From Marinobacterium ramblicola (GTDB taxonomy: Bacteria; Pseudomonadota; Gammaproteobacteria; Pseudomonadales; Balneatricaceae), in assembly GCF_019084545.1 (NCBI RefSeq), contig NZ_JAHREP010000007.1:1-64000 (forward strand): a stretch of DNA of 64,000 nucleotides, in the 5' to 3' direction. Under the pieces are notes generated by a model that was given only the letters and a program-made list of their open reading frames with translations, did not search any database and was not told the origin of the DNA. Positions 31,139-42,895 of this stretch are shown here, piece after piece. The number at the start of each line of letters is the position of its first letter. The stretch's first letter is position 1. The position numbers and the translations under genes are program-made.

Positions 31139-32977
31139 ATGCCCGTGGAGATCGATACAGAACCGCCGTTCAACCCCGTTGCCCGCGCTATCTGGCACGA
31201 CAAGTATCGCTGTGTCGACCCGCAGGGGGCGGGTGAAGCCGATATCGATGCAACCTGGCGCCGGGTGGCCGGGGCGCTGGCCGCGGCCGAGAGCCGTGAC
31301 CGCCGAACCTGGGCCCGGCGTTTCCATGCCTTGTTGACCGACTTCACCTTCCTGCCCGGAGGGCGCATTCTGGCTGGCGCGGGCACCGGTCGGCGGGTGA
31401 CCCTGTTCAACTGCTTCGTCATGGGTCGGCTCGAGGACTCCATCGACGGCATCTTCAGCGCCCTGCGCGAGGGGGCGCTGACCATGCACCAGGGCGGCGG
31501 TGTTGGCTACGATTTTTCGACCCTGCGTCCCGCCGGCACCCGTGCCGAGGAGAGCGGCAGCATTGCGTCCGGGCCGCTGTCATTCATGCAGGTATGGGAC
31601 AGCATGTGCGCCACGCTGCTCTCCACTGGTGCCCGCCGCGGGGCGATGATGGCGACACTGCGCTGCGATCACCCCGATATCGAGGCGTTTATCGACGTCA
31701 AACGCGATCCCGCACGGCTGCGCCGCTTTAATCTCTCGGTACTGGTGTCCGATGCGTTCATGCGCGCGCTCGAGCACGATCAGTCCTGGCCGCTGGTGTT
31801 TCCTCTGCAGGCGCTGCCGGCGGGCGAGGCGGACGGTGCGGAGGTGATCGCCCGTGAGTTGCCCGGCTACGACGCGCCCGTGCCGTGCAAGGTCTGGCGC
31901 CGGGTCAGTGCACGCGCGTTGTGGCGACGGTTGATGCAGGCGGCCTACGACTGCGCCGAACCCGGCGTGCTGTTCATCGACCGGATCAATGCCGAGAACA
32001 ACCTGTACTGGTGCGAGCGGATCAGCGCCACCAACCCCTGCGGCGAGATTCCGCTACCGCCCTACGGCGCCTGCAATCTGGGATCGCTGAATCTGACCCG
32101 CTTTGTCGACAGCCCGTTCTCCACCGCGGCCCGGTTCGATTTCGATGCGCTGGAACGCAGCGCCGGGTTGGCGACGCGAATGCTCGACAACGTGATATCG
32201 GTGTCGCGCTTCCCGTTGCGGGTACAGCGACAGCAGGCGCGGGCCAGCCGCCGCATCGGTCTGGGGCTAACCGGCCTGGCCGACGCGCTGATCATGCTTG
32301 GCCTGTGTTACGACAGCCCGCAGGCGCGGGAGCTGGCGGCGCAGGCGATGCGCACCCTCTGCCACGGCGCCTACCGTGACTCTATCGCGCTGGCCGCGGA
32401 GCGCGGCAGCTTTCCGTTGTTCGACCGGGAGGCGTATCTGGATGCCGCGTTCATTCGCCGCCTGCCGGCGGATATTCGCGATGGTATCGCCCGGGACGGG
32501 ATCCGCAACAGCCACCTCTGTGCCATTGCGCCGGCGGGTACCATCAGCCTGCTGGCCAATAATGTCTCCAGCGGTCTGGAGCCGGTCTATGCCTTCAGCC
32601 AACAGCGCCGCATCCTGCAAGCAGATGGGCAATACCGGATAGTGGAGCTGAGTGACTATGCCCGGGCGCTCTGGCGCCAGCAGTATGCCGATCGGCCGTT
32701 GCCGCCGGCCTTTGTGGCGTCTGCCGAGCTGGTGCCGCAGGCGCATCTGCAGATGCAGGCGGCGCTGCAGCCCCATGTCGACAGCGCGATCTCGAAGACG
32801 ATCAATGTGCCCCAGACCTATGAGTATGATCGCTTCGAGGCGATCTATCGCGAGGCCTACCGTCTGGGACTCAAGGGGTGCACCGCGTTTCGTCCCAATG
32901 CGGTCACGGGCTCCATTCTGGCGGCCGATGGTGAGGCTCAAATCCACTGCTGCAATCCCGAGCGTGAAGCGGACTAA
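31139..32977 (+). CDS. nrdJ: Adenosylcobalamin-dependent (class II) ribonucleotide reductase
   Basis: A 612-residue single-subunit reductase that makes deoxyribonucleotides with a B12-derived radical, working with or without oxygen. Visible are FLPGGRILAGAG, the first redox Cys in LFNCFVMG, EGALTMHQGGGVGYDFS, the thiyl-radical loop NPCGEIPLPPYGACNLGSLNL with the catalytic Cys and Glu, and VPQTYEYDRFEAIY with LGLKGCTAFRPN. No ATP cone is present and the protein ends with a Cys-Cys pair (HCCNPEREAD) that could act in re-reduction. It belongs to the short proteobacterial type. No small subunit or nrdR is adjacent. Confidence 0.93.
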   Translation: MPVEIDTEPPFNPVARAIWHDKYRCVDPQGAGEADIDATWRRVAGALAAAESRDRRTWARRFHALLTDFTFLPGGRILAGAGTGRRVTLFNCFVMGRLEDSIDGIFSALREGALTMHQGGGVGYDFSTLRPAGTRAEESGSIASGPLSFMQVWDSMCATLLSTGARRGAMMATLRCDHPDIEAFIDVKRDPARLRRFNLSVLVSDAFMRALEHDQSWPLVFPLQALPAGEADGAEVIARELPGYDAPVPCKVWRRVSARALWRRLMQAAYDCAEPGVLFIDRINAENNLYWCERISATNPCGEIPLPPYGACNLGSLNLTRFVDSPFSTAARFDFDALERSAGLATRMLDNVISVSRFPLRVQRQQARASRRIGLGLTGLADALIMLGLCYDSPQARELAAQAMRTLCHGAYRDSIALAAERGSFPLFDREAYLDAAFIRRLPADIRDGIARDGIRNSHLCAIAPAGTISLLANNVSSGLEPVYAFSQQRRILQADGQYRIVELSDYARALWRQQYADRPLPPAFVASAELVPQAHLQMQAALQPHVDSAISKTINVPQTYEYDRFEAIYREAYRLGLKGCTAFRPNAVTGSILAADGEAQIHCCNPEREAD

Positions 32978-33001
32978 GTGGCGACGGGTGGGCGGGGAGA
33001 T

Positions 33002-33029
33002 AAAAAAATCCCCGCACGCGGCGGGGACT
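33002..33029 (-). terminator. Terminator of the coaD-ferredoxin unit
   Basis: On the minus strand GTCCCCGC and GCGGGGAT surround a CGCGT loop and are followed by seven T residues. It lies about 60 bp after the ferredoxin stop and also faces the end of nrdJ. Confidence 0.88.
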
Positions 33030-33089
33030 CTTCAAGCCCGGAAGGCGGGGTGGACCCACCCTGTAACCGGGTATCGATACGGCAGGAGA

Positions 33090-33365
<276 letters not shown>

Positions 33366-33370
33366 TCAAA

Positions 33371-34225
<855 letters not shown>

Positions 34226-34858
34226 GTGGTCAGGCGTAGCCGAGAAGAGGCGGAGGCGACACGGCAGGCATTGCTGGATACCGCATTGGTGCTGTTTGCC
34301 GCGCAGGGGCCGGAGGCGGTCACCATGAAACAGGTCGCCGCGCAGGCGGGGGTTACTCATGGTGCGATGTACTGGCATTTTCGCAACAAGCAGGATCTGC
34401 TCGATCAACTGCAGCAGCAGTGTGATCTCCCCTTTGAACAGCACTATCTTGAGCAGCGTCAGGCGGTGCAGCAGGATGCACTCGGCGCCCTGGATGGGTT
34501 TGTGCGCGGCAGCCTGACGCAGATCGCCAGGGATCCGCGTGCCCGCAATATCTACCGCTTGTTTCACTATGGCCGTGCCTGCTCACCGGAGCTGGCCCAT
34601 CTCCAGCCGCTGCTTGATGGCCAGTTGGAGCTGTTGCAGGGCTATCTGCACTACTTCCTGAAGCAGGCGCGCAAACAAAAGCAGCTGCGCAAGAAACTGG
34701 ATTTGGATCAGATCAGTGCCAGCATGCTGATCAGTCTGGTTGGCGTGCTCGACCTTTGGTTGACCCTGCCGGAGCGCTTCGATCTCATCCATCAGGTCGA
34801 CTGTCTGCTGGCGATTCAGCTCGAGGGGCTCAGGGCGCTCAAGCCGTCAATGCTCTGA
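34226..34858 (+). CDS. TetR/AcrR-family transcriptional regulator
   Basis: The 210-residue product starts with GTG at 34226, placed by the ribosome binding site AAGGAGAGG and by the family-typical N-terminus (M)VRRSREEAEATRQALLDTAL. The helix-turn-helix covers VTMKQVAAQAGVTHGAMYWHF (positions about 33-53, of which the recognition helix is THGAMYWHF). The C-terminal ligand domain resembles AcrR/TtgR repressors of RND efflux pumps. No efflux genes are next to it, so its target is elsewhere or remote. Its end overlaps convergent rsmD by 12 bp. Confidence 0.86.
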   Translation: MVRRSREEAEATRQALLDTALVLFAAQGPEAVTMKQVAAQAGVTHGAMYWHFRNKQDLLDQLQQQCDLPFEQHYLEQRQAVQQDALGALDGFVRGSLTQIARDPRARNIYRLFHYGRACSPELAHLQPLLDGQLELLQGYLHYFLKQARKQKQLRKKLDLDQISASMLISLVGVLDLWLTLPERFDLIHQVDCLLAIQLEGLRALKPSML

Positions 34859-35461
34859 GCTGCGCTCGTACAGCCGGTAGCTGACTTGGCCGGCCTGCTT
34901 CTCCCGGTACAATTGCCAGTCGTCCGGTAGCGGCGGCAGCTTCAGTTCACGTTCGCACTCGATATAGATCATCGCCCTGTCGGCCAGCAGATTGCGGCTC
35001 TCCAACAGCGCACACAGCGGCGCCACCAGCCCCTGTCTGAACGGGGGATCCATGAATACCAGATCGAAACGCTCCGCCTCGTCCGTGGGGCGGGTGTCCA
35101 GCCATTCCACGGCGGCGGCGTTGATCACCTCGGCGTTCTGCGCCTTCAGCAGCTGCAGGTTGGCCTGCAGTGCGCGTGCGACCTGGGGTGAGCGGTCGAC
35201 GAAAGTGACCGAGCCGGCGCCTCGCGATAGGGCTTCCAGACCCAATGCCCCGCTGCCGGCGCAGAGATCGAGGCAGCGGGCGCCTTCGGTGACCCCCTGT
35301 AACCAGTTGAACAGCGTTTCGCGCACCCGGTCCGGGGTGGGGCGCAGGCCGTCGATCTCGGGAAACGCGACCCGGCGGCTGCGCCATTGGCCACCGATGA
35401 TGCGGACATACGCGTCTTCTGCAATGGGGTGGCGGGGGCGTGCGGGGTTGCGGCGGGTCAT
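34847..35461 (-). CDS. rsmD: 16S rRNA (guanine-966-N2)-methyltransferase
   Basis: A 204-residue SAM-dependent methyltransferase. Visible are VRIIGGQWRSRRVAFPE with LRPTPDRVRETLFNWL (RNA-binding N-terminus), the SAM loop DLCAGSGALGLEALSRGA, and the catalytic DPPF in VFMDPPFRQG. It modifies G966 of 16S rRNA in the 30S subunit. It starts 3 bp after the stop of the upstream M16-like gene, so the two form an operon, divergent from ftsY as in Pseudomonas. Confidence 0.96.
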   Translation of the reverse strand: MTRRNPARPRHPIAEDAYVRIIGGQWRSRRVAFPEIDGLRPTPDRVRETLFNWLQGVTEGARCLDLCAGSGALGLEALSRGAGSVTFVDRSPQVARALQANLQLLKAQNAEVINAAAVEWLDTRPTDEAERFDLVFMDPPFRQGLVAPLCALLESRNLLADRAMIYIECERELKLPPLPDDWQLYREKQAGQVSYRLYERSSEH

Positions 35462-35464
35462 GGG

Positions 35465-36646
35465 TCAGTGTCCAGCGGTATCGAAACGGATATGAAGGCT
35501 CTGCGCCGGCGGCAGGGTATCGCGCAGCAGCTGGCGCGCCTGTGCCAGGTCCAGAGCGTTAAGTGTATCGCGAAACGCCTTGTGGCTGTCCAGCGGCAGG
35601 CGATACAGCGCGACCAGATCGAGCCACTGGCCGGGGGCCTCCGCCTCGATGCGCGTAAGCTGCTGCAGCAGTCCGTCGCGCGTTGCATCGAGCAGCGGCT
35701 GGTCCAGCTGGCGTGCCAGCTGCTCTCCCAGGGTGCCCGGGTCGTCTGTTCCGTGCAGCAGCAAGCCGCGATAGCCGCCGCTGAGCAGCGGCCGCCAGAG
35801 CCAGCGGTAGTCGGCGTTGGCCGTCTGCGTTCGGGGCAGCAGCTGTGCAACCAGTTCGGCACCCAGGCGCTGCTGCGCCAGTTCACGACCATCGGTGGGG
35901 GCGGATATCGGCTGGGCGATCAACTGCCAACGGGTGTCGAGACGGCTGCTGCCGGTGTCGGCTATCAGCAACTTGCCGCTCTGCCAGCTGGAACGGTCAT
36001 CACGAGCGGCCTTGGGCGGACTGGTGGTTTGGCCGGTGGTGCCCATGTCGCCGACCAGTGTCCAGCGCGGTGGCGGTAGCCAGAGTCTTGAGTAGGCTGT
36101 GGTCAGGTCGAGACTCGGTTCCCGCTGTTCGCCGAAAGCCGCCAGCAGGCGATCTTCGGCGGACTGGCTCTGCAGATAGCGTTCGGCCTGCAGGCGTCGT
36201 TTCAGCGTCGGCCAGTCAAGCCTGGGCGGTTGTGCCAGCAGGCTCAGCAGCTGCTGCTGTTGCGCCGCCGTCGGCCGCGCCTGCATCTGCATCCTGAGCG
36301 CCAGATAGCTGCTGCTGCGGTGCAGGACCGCGTGCCACTCTTGCCTCGCGAGCCAGTTCTGTACCGTTGACCCATCCAGGTGTGTGCGTAGCGCGTGCTC
36401 GATTGTCTGATCCAGCACCCAGCCCTCATCGCTCAGCGCGCTGGTTAAGGGCAGAATCAGCGTCAATTGGTATCCCGCTTCGTTTGCGGGCAGCCGATAG
36501 CCGGTCTCACTCTGCCAGCCCAGTTGGTCCAGCGGCCGGGCTGTTTCGCCACTGCGATGCAGAATCAGGATAACGATCGGTAATATCCAGATCAGAATCA
36601 GCAGGTATCGTCGGTTGAACAACGGTTGGTGTCGGACTTTGACCAA
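35465..36646 (-). CDS. M16-peptidase-like membrane-anchored protein, probably inactive
   Basis: A 393-residue protein with a N-terminal membrane anchor (about residues 13-29) and an exported body. Between rsmD and ftsY, Pseudomonas and relatives carry two M16 (pitrilysin-like) peptidase genes; this single frame occupies that place. The M16 zinc motif HxxEH would align with QTIEH in LDQTIEHALRTHL (about residues 80-84), so the first zinc His is Gln. No second HxxEH-like site is visible. I infer a diverged M16 homologue that has lost peptidase activity; the similarity is weak by eye and rests partly on gene position. Substrate or partner is unknown. Confidence 0.6.
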   Translation of the reverse strand: MVKVRHQPLFNRRYLLILIWILPIVILILHRSGETARPLDQLGWQSETGYRLPANEAGYQLTLILPLTSALSDEGWVLDQTIEHALRTHLDGSTVQNWLARQEWHAVLHRSSSYLALRMQMQARPTAAQQQQLLSLLAQPPRLDWPTLKRRLQAERYLQSQSAEDRLLAAFGEQREPSLDLTTAYSRLWLPPPRWTLVGDMGTTGQTTSPPKAARDDRSSWQSGKLLIADTGSSRLDTRWQLIAQPISAPTDGRELAQQRLGAELVAQLLPRTQTANADYRWLWRPLLSGGYRGLLLHGTDDPGTLGEQLARQLDQPLLDATRDGLLQQLTRIEAEAPGQWLDLVALYRLPLDSHKAFRDTLNALDLAQARQLLRDTLPPAQSLHIRFDTAGH

Positions 36647-36772
36647 AGCTTTATGCGTCCTTCGCTTAAGTAACGGCAGCGCTATGGTAAGATAGCGCGC
36701 TTTGGAATTTCATCGAATGGGGGCGATGTCGGTACGGCTGAGCGCCCCTGCTACCCGGATACTACAGAATTT

Positions 36773-38272
<1,500 letters not shown>

Positions 38273-38281
38273 GAGCACTCT

Positions 38282-38950
38282 ATGACCGCGATCCGCTTCA
38301 GCAATGTCGGCAAGCGCTACCCCAACGGCCATGATGCGCTGGTGGGGTTGAACTTCACCCTGGAGTCGGGGGAGCTGGCGTTCCTGACCGGTCACTCCGG
38401 TGCCGGCAAAAGTACCCTGTTGAAGCTGGTCATGCTGATGGAGCGACCCAGTCGCGGTGGGGTATGGGTCGGCGATCGCGACCTGACCAAGCTGCCGCGC
38501 AAGCAGATCCCCTTCCATCGCCGCGAGATCGGCGTGGTGTTCCAGAATCACCAGCTGCTGTTCGACCGTAGCGTATTCGACAACGTGGCGCTGCCGCTGC
38601 AGATCTCCGGTTATGATCCGGCGGATGCGGCGCGGCGGGTGCGTGCGGCGCTGGACAAGGTGGGCCTGCTGTCGCGCGAGAAACTGAACCCGATCACCCT
38701 GTCCAGTGGTGAGCAGCAGCGTGTCGGTATCGCCCGCGCCATCGTGCACAAACCCAAGCTGCTGCTGGCCGATGAGCCCACCGGCAACCTGGATCCGGAA
38801 TTGTCCGAGGACATCATGCACCTGTTCGAGCAGTTCAACAGTATCGGCACCACGGTGTTGATCGCCAGTCACGACCTCTCTCTGATCAATCGCCTGCGTC
38901 ATCGCGTCCTGCATCTGCAGGGCGGAAGGTTGGTGGCCGATGGCTACTGA
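38282..38950 (+). CDS. ftsE: Cell division ATP-binding protein FtsE
   Basis: A 222-residue ABC ATPase with Walker [11 protein letters not shown]-loop VVFQNHQLL, signature [14 protein letters not shown] and Walker [13 protein letters not shown]. With FtsX it forms the divisome complex that, through EnvC, switches on septal amidases. The envC gene lies at 4.7 kb. Its end overlaps the ftsX start by 11 bp. Confidence 0.98.
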   Translation: MTAIRFSNVGKRYPNGHDALVGLNFTLESGELAFLTGHSGAGKSTLLKLVMLMERPSRGGVWVGDRDLTKLPRKQIPFHRREIGVVFQNHQLLFDRSVFDNVALPLQISGYDPADAARRVRAALDKVGLLSREKLNPITLSSGEQQRVGIARAIVHKPKLLLADEPTGNLDPELSEDIMHLFEQFNSIGTTVLIASHDLSLINRLRHRVLHLQGGRLVADGY

Positions 38951-39962
38951 GCCGCGTCAGCGCCAGGGTGCCAGCCGCCGTACCGAGGCGCCCCGTCGCA
39001 GTGAAGCATCGCGCCGCGGCGCCGAGCAGCACCGCATCGGTCTGGGCGATCGCAGCCGAGGCTGGCTGCGTCACCACATCGAGGTTGCGCGCCAGGCATT
39101 GATCCGGCTGTGGAGCACGCCGCTGGCCTCGTTGATGACGCTGGCCGTGCTGGCGATTGCGCTGGCGCTGCCCGGCTTTATCTTCACCGCACTGAAAAAC
39201 GTGGAGCAGCTCACCGCTGGACTGGATACCGACCCGCATATCTCGCTCTATCTCGATGTGTCGCTGAGCGATGAGCGTATCGACAGCTTCAGTCGTGAAC
39301 TGCTGCTGCGCGATGATCTGGCCTCGGTGGAGCTGATCAGTCGCGATAAGGGGCTGGAGGATTTCAAGGCCTACACCCGCTTCGACGACCTGCTCGAGTT
39401 CTTCGACACCAACCCGCTGCCTGCCGTGATCACCCTGATTCCACGGGACGATGATCCGGCGCAGCTGCAGGTGCTGCAGCAGAAGATGGCGGCACTGCCG
39501 GAGGTCGAGGAGGCGCGGCTGGACCTGGAGTGGGTGCGCCGGCTCGGTGCCTTTATGGCTCTGGCCGAGCGCAGCGCCTGGGTGCTGGGCGGCCTGTTGG
39601 CGTTGACGGTGCTGCTGGTGGTCGGCAATACGGTGCGGATGACGATCGAGAGCCGACGCGACGAGATTCAGGTCAGCAAGCTGGTTGGGGCCACCGATGC
39701 CTGGGTGCGTCGGCCGTTTCTGTATAGCGGGGTCTGGTTCGGCACCTTCGGTGCCCTGCTGGCCTGGCTGCTGGCGCAGCTGGCGCTGGCGTTGATTTCG
39801 GAGCCGGTGCAGGCACTGGCGGTGCTGTATCTGAATGGCTATGTTGTACAGGGGTTGGGGCCGGTGGAGTCGCTGACGCTGCTGCTGAGCGGAATACTGC
39901 TGGGTCTGGGCGGAGCCTGGATCGCGGTGGGACGCCATCTGCGCGATATCGAACCCGGCTGA
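38940..39962 (+). CDS. ftsX: Cell division protein FtsX
   Basis: A 340-residue membrane protein with a cytoplasmic basic N-terminus of about 60 residues, four membrane segments and a large periplasmic loop between segments 1 and 2 (about residues 87-215) that is expected to bind EnvC. The FtsX-family segment TVRMTIESRRDEIQVSKLVGATDAWVRRPFLYSG is present (about 223-256). It has no ABC motifs and partners FtsE. The N-terminal Arg-rich extension (RQRQGASRRTEAPRRSEASR) is long but falls within the range of gammaproteobacterial FtsX. Confidence 0.97.
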   Translation: MATEPRQRQGASRRTEAPRRSEASRRGAEQHRIGLGDRSRGWLRHHIEVARQALIRLWSTPLASLMTLAVLAIALALPGFIFTALKNVEQLTAGLDTDPHISLYLDVSLSDERIDSFSRELLLRDDLASVELISRDKGLEDFKAYTRFDDLLEFFDTNPLPAVITLIPRDDDPAQLQVLQQKMAALPEVEEARLDLEWVRRLGAFMALAERSAWVLGGLLALTVLLVVGNTVRMTIESRRDEIQVSKLVGATDAWVRRPFLYSGVWFGTFGALLAWLLAQLALALISEPVQALAVLYLNGYVVQGLGPVESLTLLLSGILLGLGGAWIAVGRHLRDIEPG

Positions 39963-40038
39963 TCGGCCGGGTGTTGCGTTTTGTTCGGCCAGAGGCTATT
40001 TTTTCCGGTCCGAAATAGAATTGAATGGCTGCGGGGAT

Positions 40039-40067
40039 GGAACTTTGGCCCCCGGCCGCCGGTCTTA
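40039..40067 (+). promoter_or_regulatory. Possible sigma-E type promoter of rpoH
   Basis: GGAACTT at 40039-40045 and TCTTA at 40063-40067 are separated by 17 bases. E. coli rpoH promoter P3 has GAACTT and TCTGA separated by 16 bases. The -35 is perfect, the -10 has one mismatch and the spacer is one base longer, so the match is suggestive only. It would start transcription about 35 bp before rpoH. Confidence 0.45.
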
Positions 40068-40111
40068 CAACCGGTTTCAAACTGCTGGATGTTGACGAGG
40101 TGACTCCTTAA

Positions 40112-40966
<855 letters not shown>

Positions 40967-41060
40967 TCCTCCGCGTTGCAAGCCAAGCCGCTGTACGATC
41001 CGGGAATACCGGAAAGTTCGGCGGCTTTGTCGTTTTTATTATCTAATTACCAAGCCGGGC

Positions 41061-41159
41061 TGGTGGTACCGCTACCGTGCGACGCGCTATGCGTCATCCC
41101 TGACCGCTCGACTGCCGCCTTCCCTGGCGGCAGACGGTCGCTCGGCAGCGGTACCACCA
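41061..41159. repeat. 99-bp inverted-repeat element
   Basis: Its two ends, 41061-41082/3 (TGGTGGTACCGCT...) and 41137-41159 (...AGCGGTACCACCA), are complementary over 23 bp with two mismatches. Between them lies a second hairpin, CTGCCGCC (41112-41119) with GGCGGCAG (41126-41133), extended by GACCG/CGGTC. The terminal motif AGCGGTACCAC recurs at about 41208-41218. No flanking target duplication was recognised. It may be a small non-autonomous repeat or a structured RNA. It fills most of the 331-bp gap between rpoH and the DUF423 gene. Confidence 0.75.
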
Positions 41160-41297
41160 CCCCTTAGATAGCTTGGGTGCCAACTTCCCGGATGCCGGAT
41201 ACAAGCGGTACCACGGTAGAACGGGCGCGCAGGGGCGGGACAGGCCAGGCCCAGAGTGCGTATACTATGCACCCTGTTTCGTATTCCGGAGTAGTGG

Positions 41298-41699
41298 ATG
41301 TCGGCCCGTCTGATCCTTCTGTGTGCCGCCCTCGGCGGCGCCTTGGCCGTGATGCTCGGTGCCTTTGCCGCACATGGGCTGCGCGATACGCTGGAGCCCC
41401 GTTTGCTGGAGGTGTTTCAGACCGGGGTGAGCTACCAGTTTTATCATGTGTTTGCCCTGTTCGGCGTCGGCCTGTTGCTGCAGCGCGACGATCTACGTGC
41501 GCTGAGGCTGAGCGCCGGGTTGTTTGGGCTCGGTATGCTGCTGTTCTGCGGCAGCCTCTATACCCTGGCGCTGACCGGCATACACTACTTCGGCATTATC
41601 ACCCCGATAGGTGGGGTCTCATTGATTGCGGGCTGGCTGGTGCTGGCCTTCGCGATCTCAGGCAAGGTAAAGCAGAATGCAGATACAGGTGAACGGTGA
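41298..41699 (+). CDS. DUF423 family membrane protein (YgdD-like)
   Basis: A 133-residue protein with four membrane segments. The N-terminal LGGALAVMLGAFAAHGLRDTL, the central GVSYQFYHVFALFGVGL and the GSLYTLALTG...ITPIGGVSLIAGWL pattern are typical of DUF423/TMEM256. Its function is unknown. A GGAG ribosome binding site lies six bases before the ATG. Its 3' end overlaps thiS by 23 bp. Confidence 0.92.
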   Translation: MSARLILLCAALGGALAVMLGAFAAHGLRDTLEPRLLEVFQTGVSYQFYHVFALFGVGLLLQRDDLRALRLSAGLFGLGMLLFCGSLYTLALTGIHYFGIITPIGGVSLIAGWLVLAFAISGKVKQNADTGER

Positions 41700-41877
41700 G
41701 CCTTTTGACGCCGGTAAATGCACCACACTGGCCGAACTGGTAAACCGGTTGGGGCTGGCGGGGAAGCGCATTGCGATCGAGCTGAACATGGAGATCGTCC
41801 CGCGCAGCGAACACGACAAAACCGAACTCAAGGCCGGTGATCGCGTCGAGGTGGTGCACGCCATAGGTGGTGGCTGA
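41677..41877 (+). CDS. thiS: Sulfur carrier protein ThiS
   Basis: A 66-residue ubiquitin-fold protein opening with [11 protein letters not shown] and ending in HAIGGG; the C-terminal Gly-Gly is adenylated and then converted to a thiocarboxylate that supplies sulfur to the thiazole of thiamine. It precedes thiG by about 50 bp. The companion adenylyltransferase ThiF and the glycine oxidase or ThiH are not in the window. Confidence 0.95.
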   Translation: MQIQVNGEPFDAGKCTTLAELVNRLGLAGKRIAIELNMEIVPRSEHDKTELKAGDRVEVVHAIGGG

Positions 41878-41926
41878 GTCTCTATGCAGTACGGGCCTTC
41901 AATCAGAATTTAAGCAGGATCTACAG

Positions 41927-42721
41927 ATGTCAGAGCAACAGCTGAACGACCCGCTGGTGATCGCCGGCAAAAGCTACCAATCCCGTCTGCTGGTGGGTAC
42001 CGGCAAGTACAAGGATCTGCAGGAGACCGGAGAGGCGATCGCCGCCAGCGGTGCCGAGATCGTCACCGTTGCCGTGCGTCGTACCAACATCGGCCAGAAC
42101 CCGGACGAGCCCAACCTGCTCGACGTGATCTCCCCGGACAAATACACCATCCTGCCCAACACCGCCGGTTGCTACACCGCACAGGATGCCGTGCGTACCT
42201 GCCGCCTGGCGCGTGAACTGCTCGACGGCCACGACCTGGTCAAGCTCGAGGTGCTGGGCGACCAGAAAACCCTCTACCCGAATATCGTCGAGACCCTGTC
42301 CGCGGCCGAGACACTGATCAAGGACGGGTTCAAGGTGATGGTCTACACCAACGACGATCCGATCGTGGCCAAGCAGCTGGAGGAGATGGGCTGCGTGGCG
42401 GTGATGCCGCTGGGCTCGCTGATCGGTTCGGGCCTTGGCATCCTCAACCCGCACAACATCCGCCTGATCATGGAAGAAGCCCAGGTGCCGATCATCGTCG
42501 ATGCCGGCGTGGGCACCGCGTCCGACGCGGCCGTGGCGATGGAGATGGGCTGTGCCGGGGTGTTGATGAACACCGCCATCGCCGCCGCGAACAAGCCGGT
42601 GCTGATGGCCAGCGCCATGCGCAAGGCGATCGAGGCAGGACGCGAAGCGTTCCTGGCCGGGCGCATGCCGCGCAAGGCTTACGCCAGCGCCTCCTCGCCG
42701 CTGGCCGGTGTTATTGGTTGA
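41927..42721 (+). CDS. thiG: Thiazole synthase ThiG
   Basis: A 264-residue TIM-barrel enzyme that builds the thiamine thiazole from deoxyxylulose phosphate, dehydroglycine and ThiS thiocarboxylate. Conserved parts are [22 protein letters not shown], the imine-forming Lys in [17 protein letters not shown] (about residue 106), and [22 protein letters not shown]. The frame is open from 41867, but the ATG at 41927 with AGGA upstream fits the family. No thiamine riboswitch is visible upstream. Confidence 0.97.
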   Translation: MSEQQLNDPLVIAGKSYQSRLLVGTGKYKDLQETGEAIAASGAEIVTVAVRRTNIGQNPDEPNLLDVISPDKYTILPNTAGCYTAQDAVRTCRLARELLDGHDLVKLEVLGDQKTLYPNIVETLSAAETLIKDGFKVMVYTNDDPIVAKQLEEMGCVAVMPLGSLIGSGLGILNPHNIRLIMEEAQVPIIVDAGVGTASDAAVAMEMGCAGVLMNTAIAAANKPVLMASAMRKAIEAGREAFLAGRMPRKAYASASSPLAGVIG

Positions 42722-42764
42722 TTAACCCTGTTCAGGTTTCGGAGCTCTACGCTTCCTCCGAAGC

Positions 42765-42865
42765 GCTCAGGGCTATAGGTTTCCGGGACCGTCGGAGGCA
42801 GGATGCCGACGCCGAGCGTACAGGGAAGTATTCACAGCGTGTCCCGGAGGCCTGTAGCCCTGGGC
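42765..42865 (+). repeat. Long wobble-paired intergenic hairpin
   Basis: The 25-base arms 42765-42789 (starting GCTCAGGGC) and 42841-42865 (ending GCCCTGGGC) pair along their whole length; the four positions that are not Watson-Crick are all T against G, that is G-U pairs if the plus strand is transcribed. The 51-base interior contains a smaller CGTCGG/CCGACG hairpin and the stretch GTACAGGGAAGTATTCACAG. Similar phrases recur between genes in marine gammaproteobacteria as far as I recall. It lies in the 174-bp thiG-trmB gap. Confidence 0.75.
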
Positions 42866-42895
42866 GCGATCCGAGCTGAATTGAGACGTGAGTAA

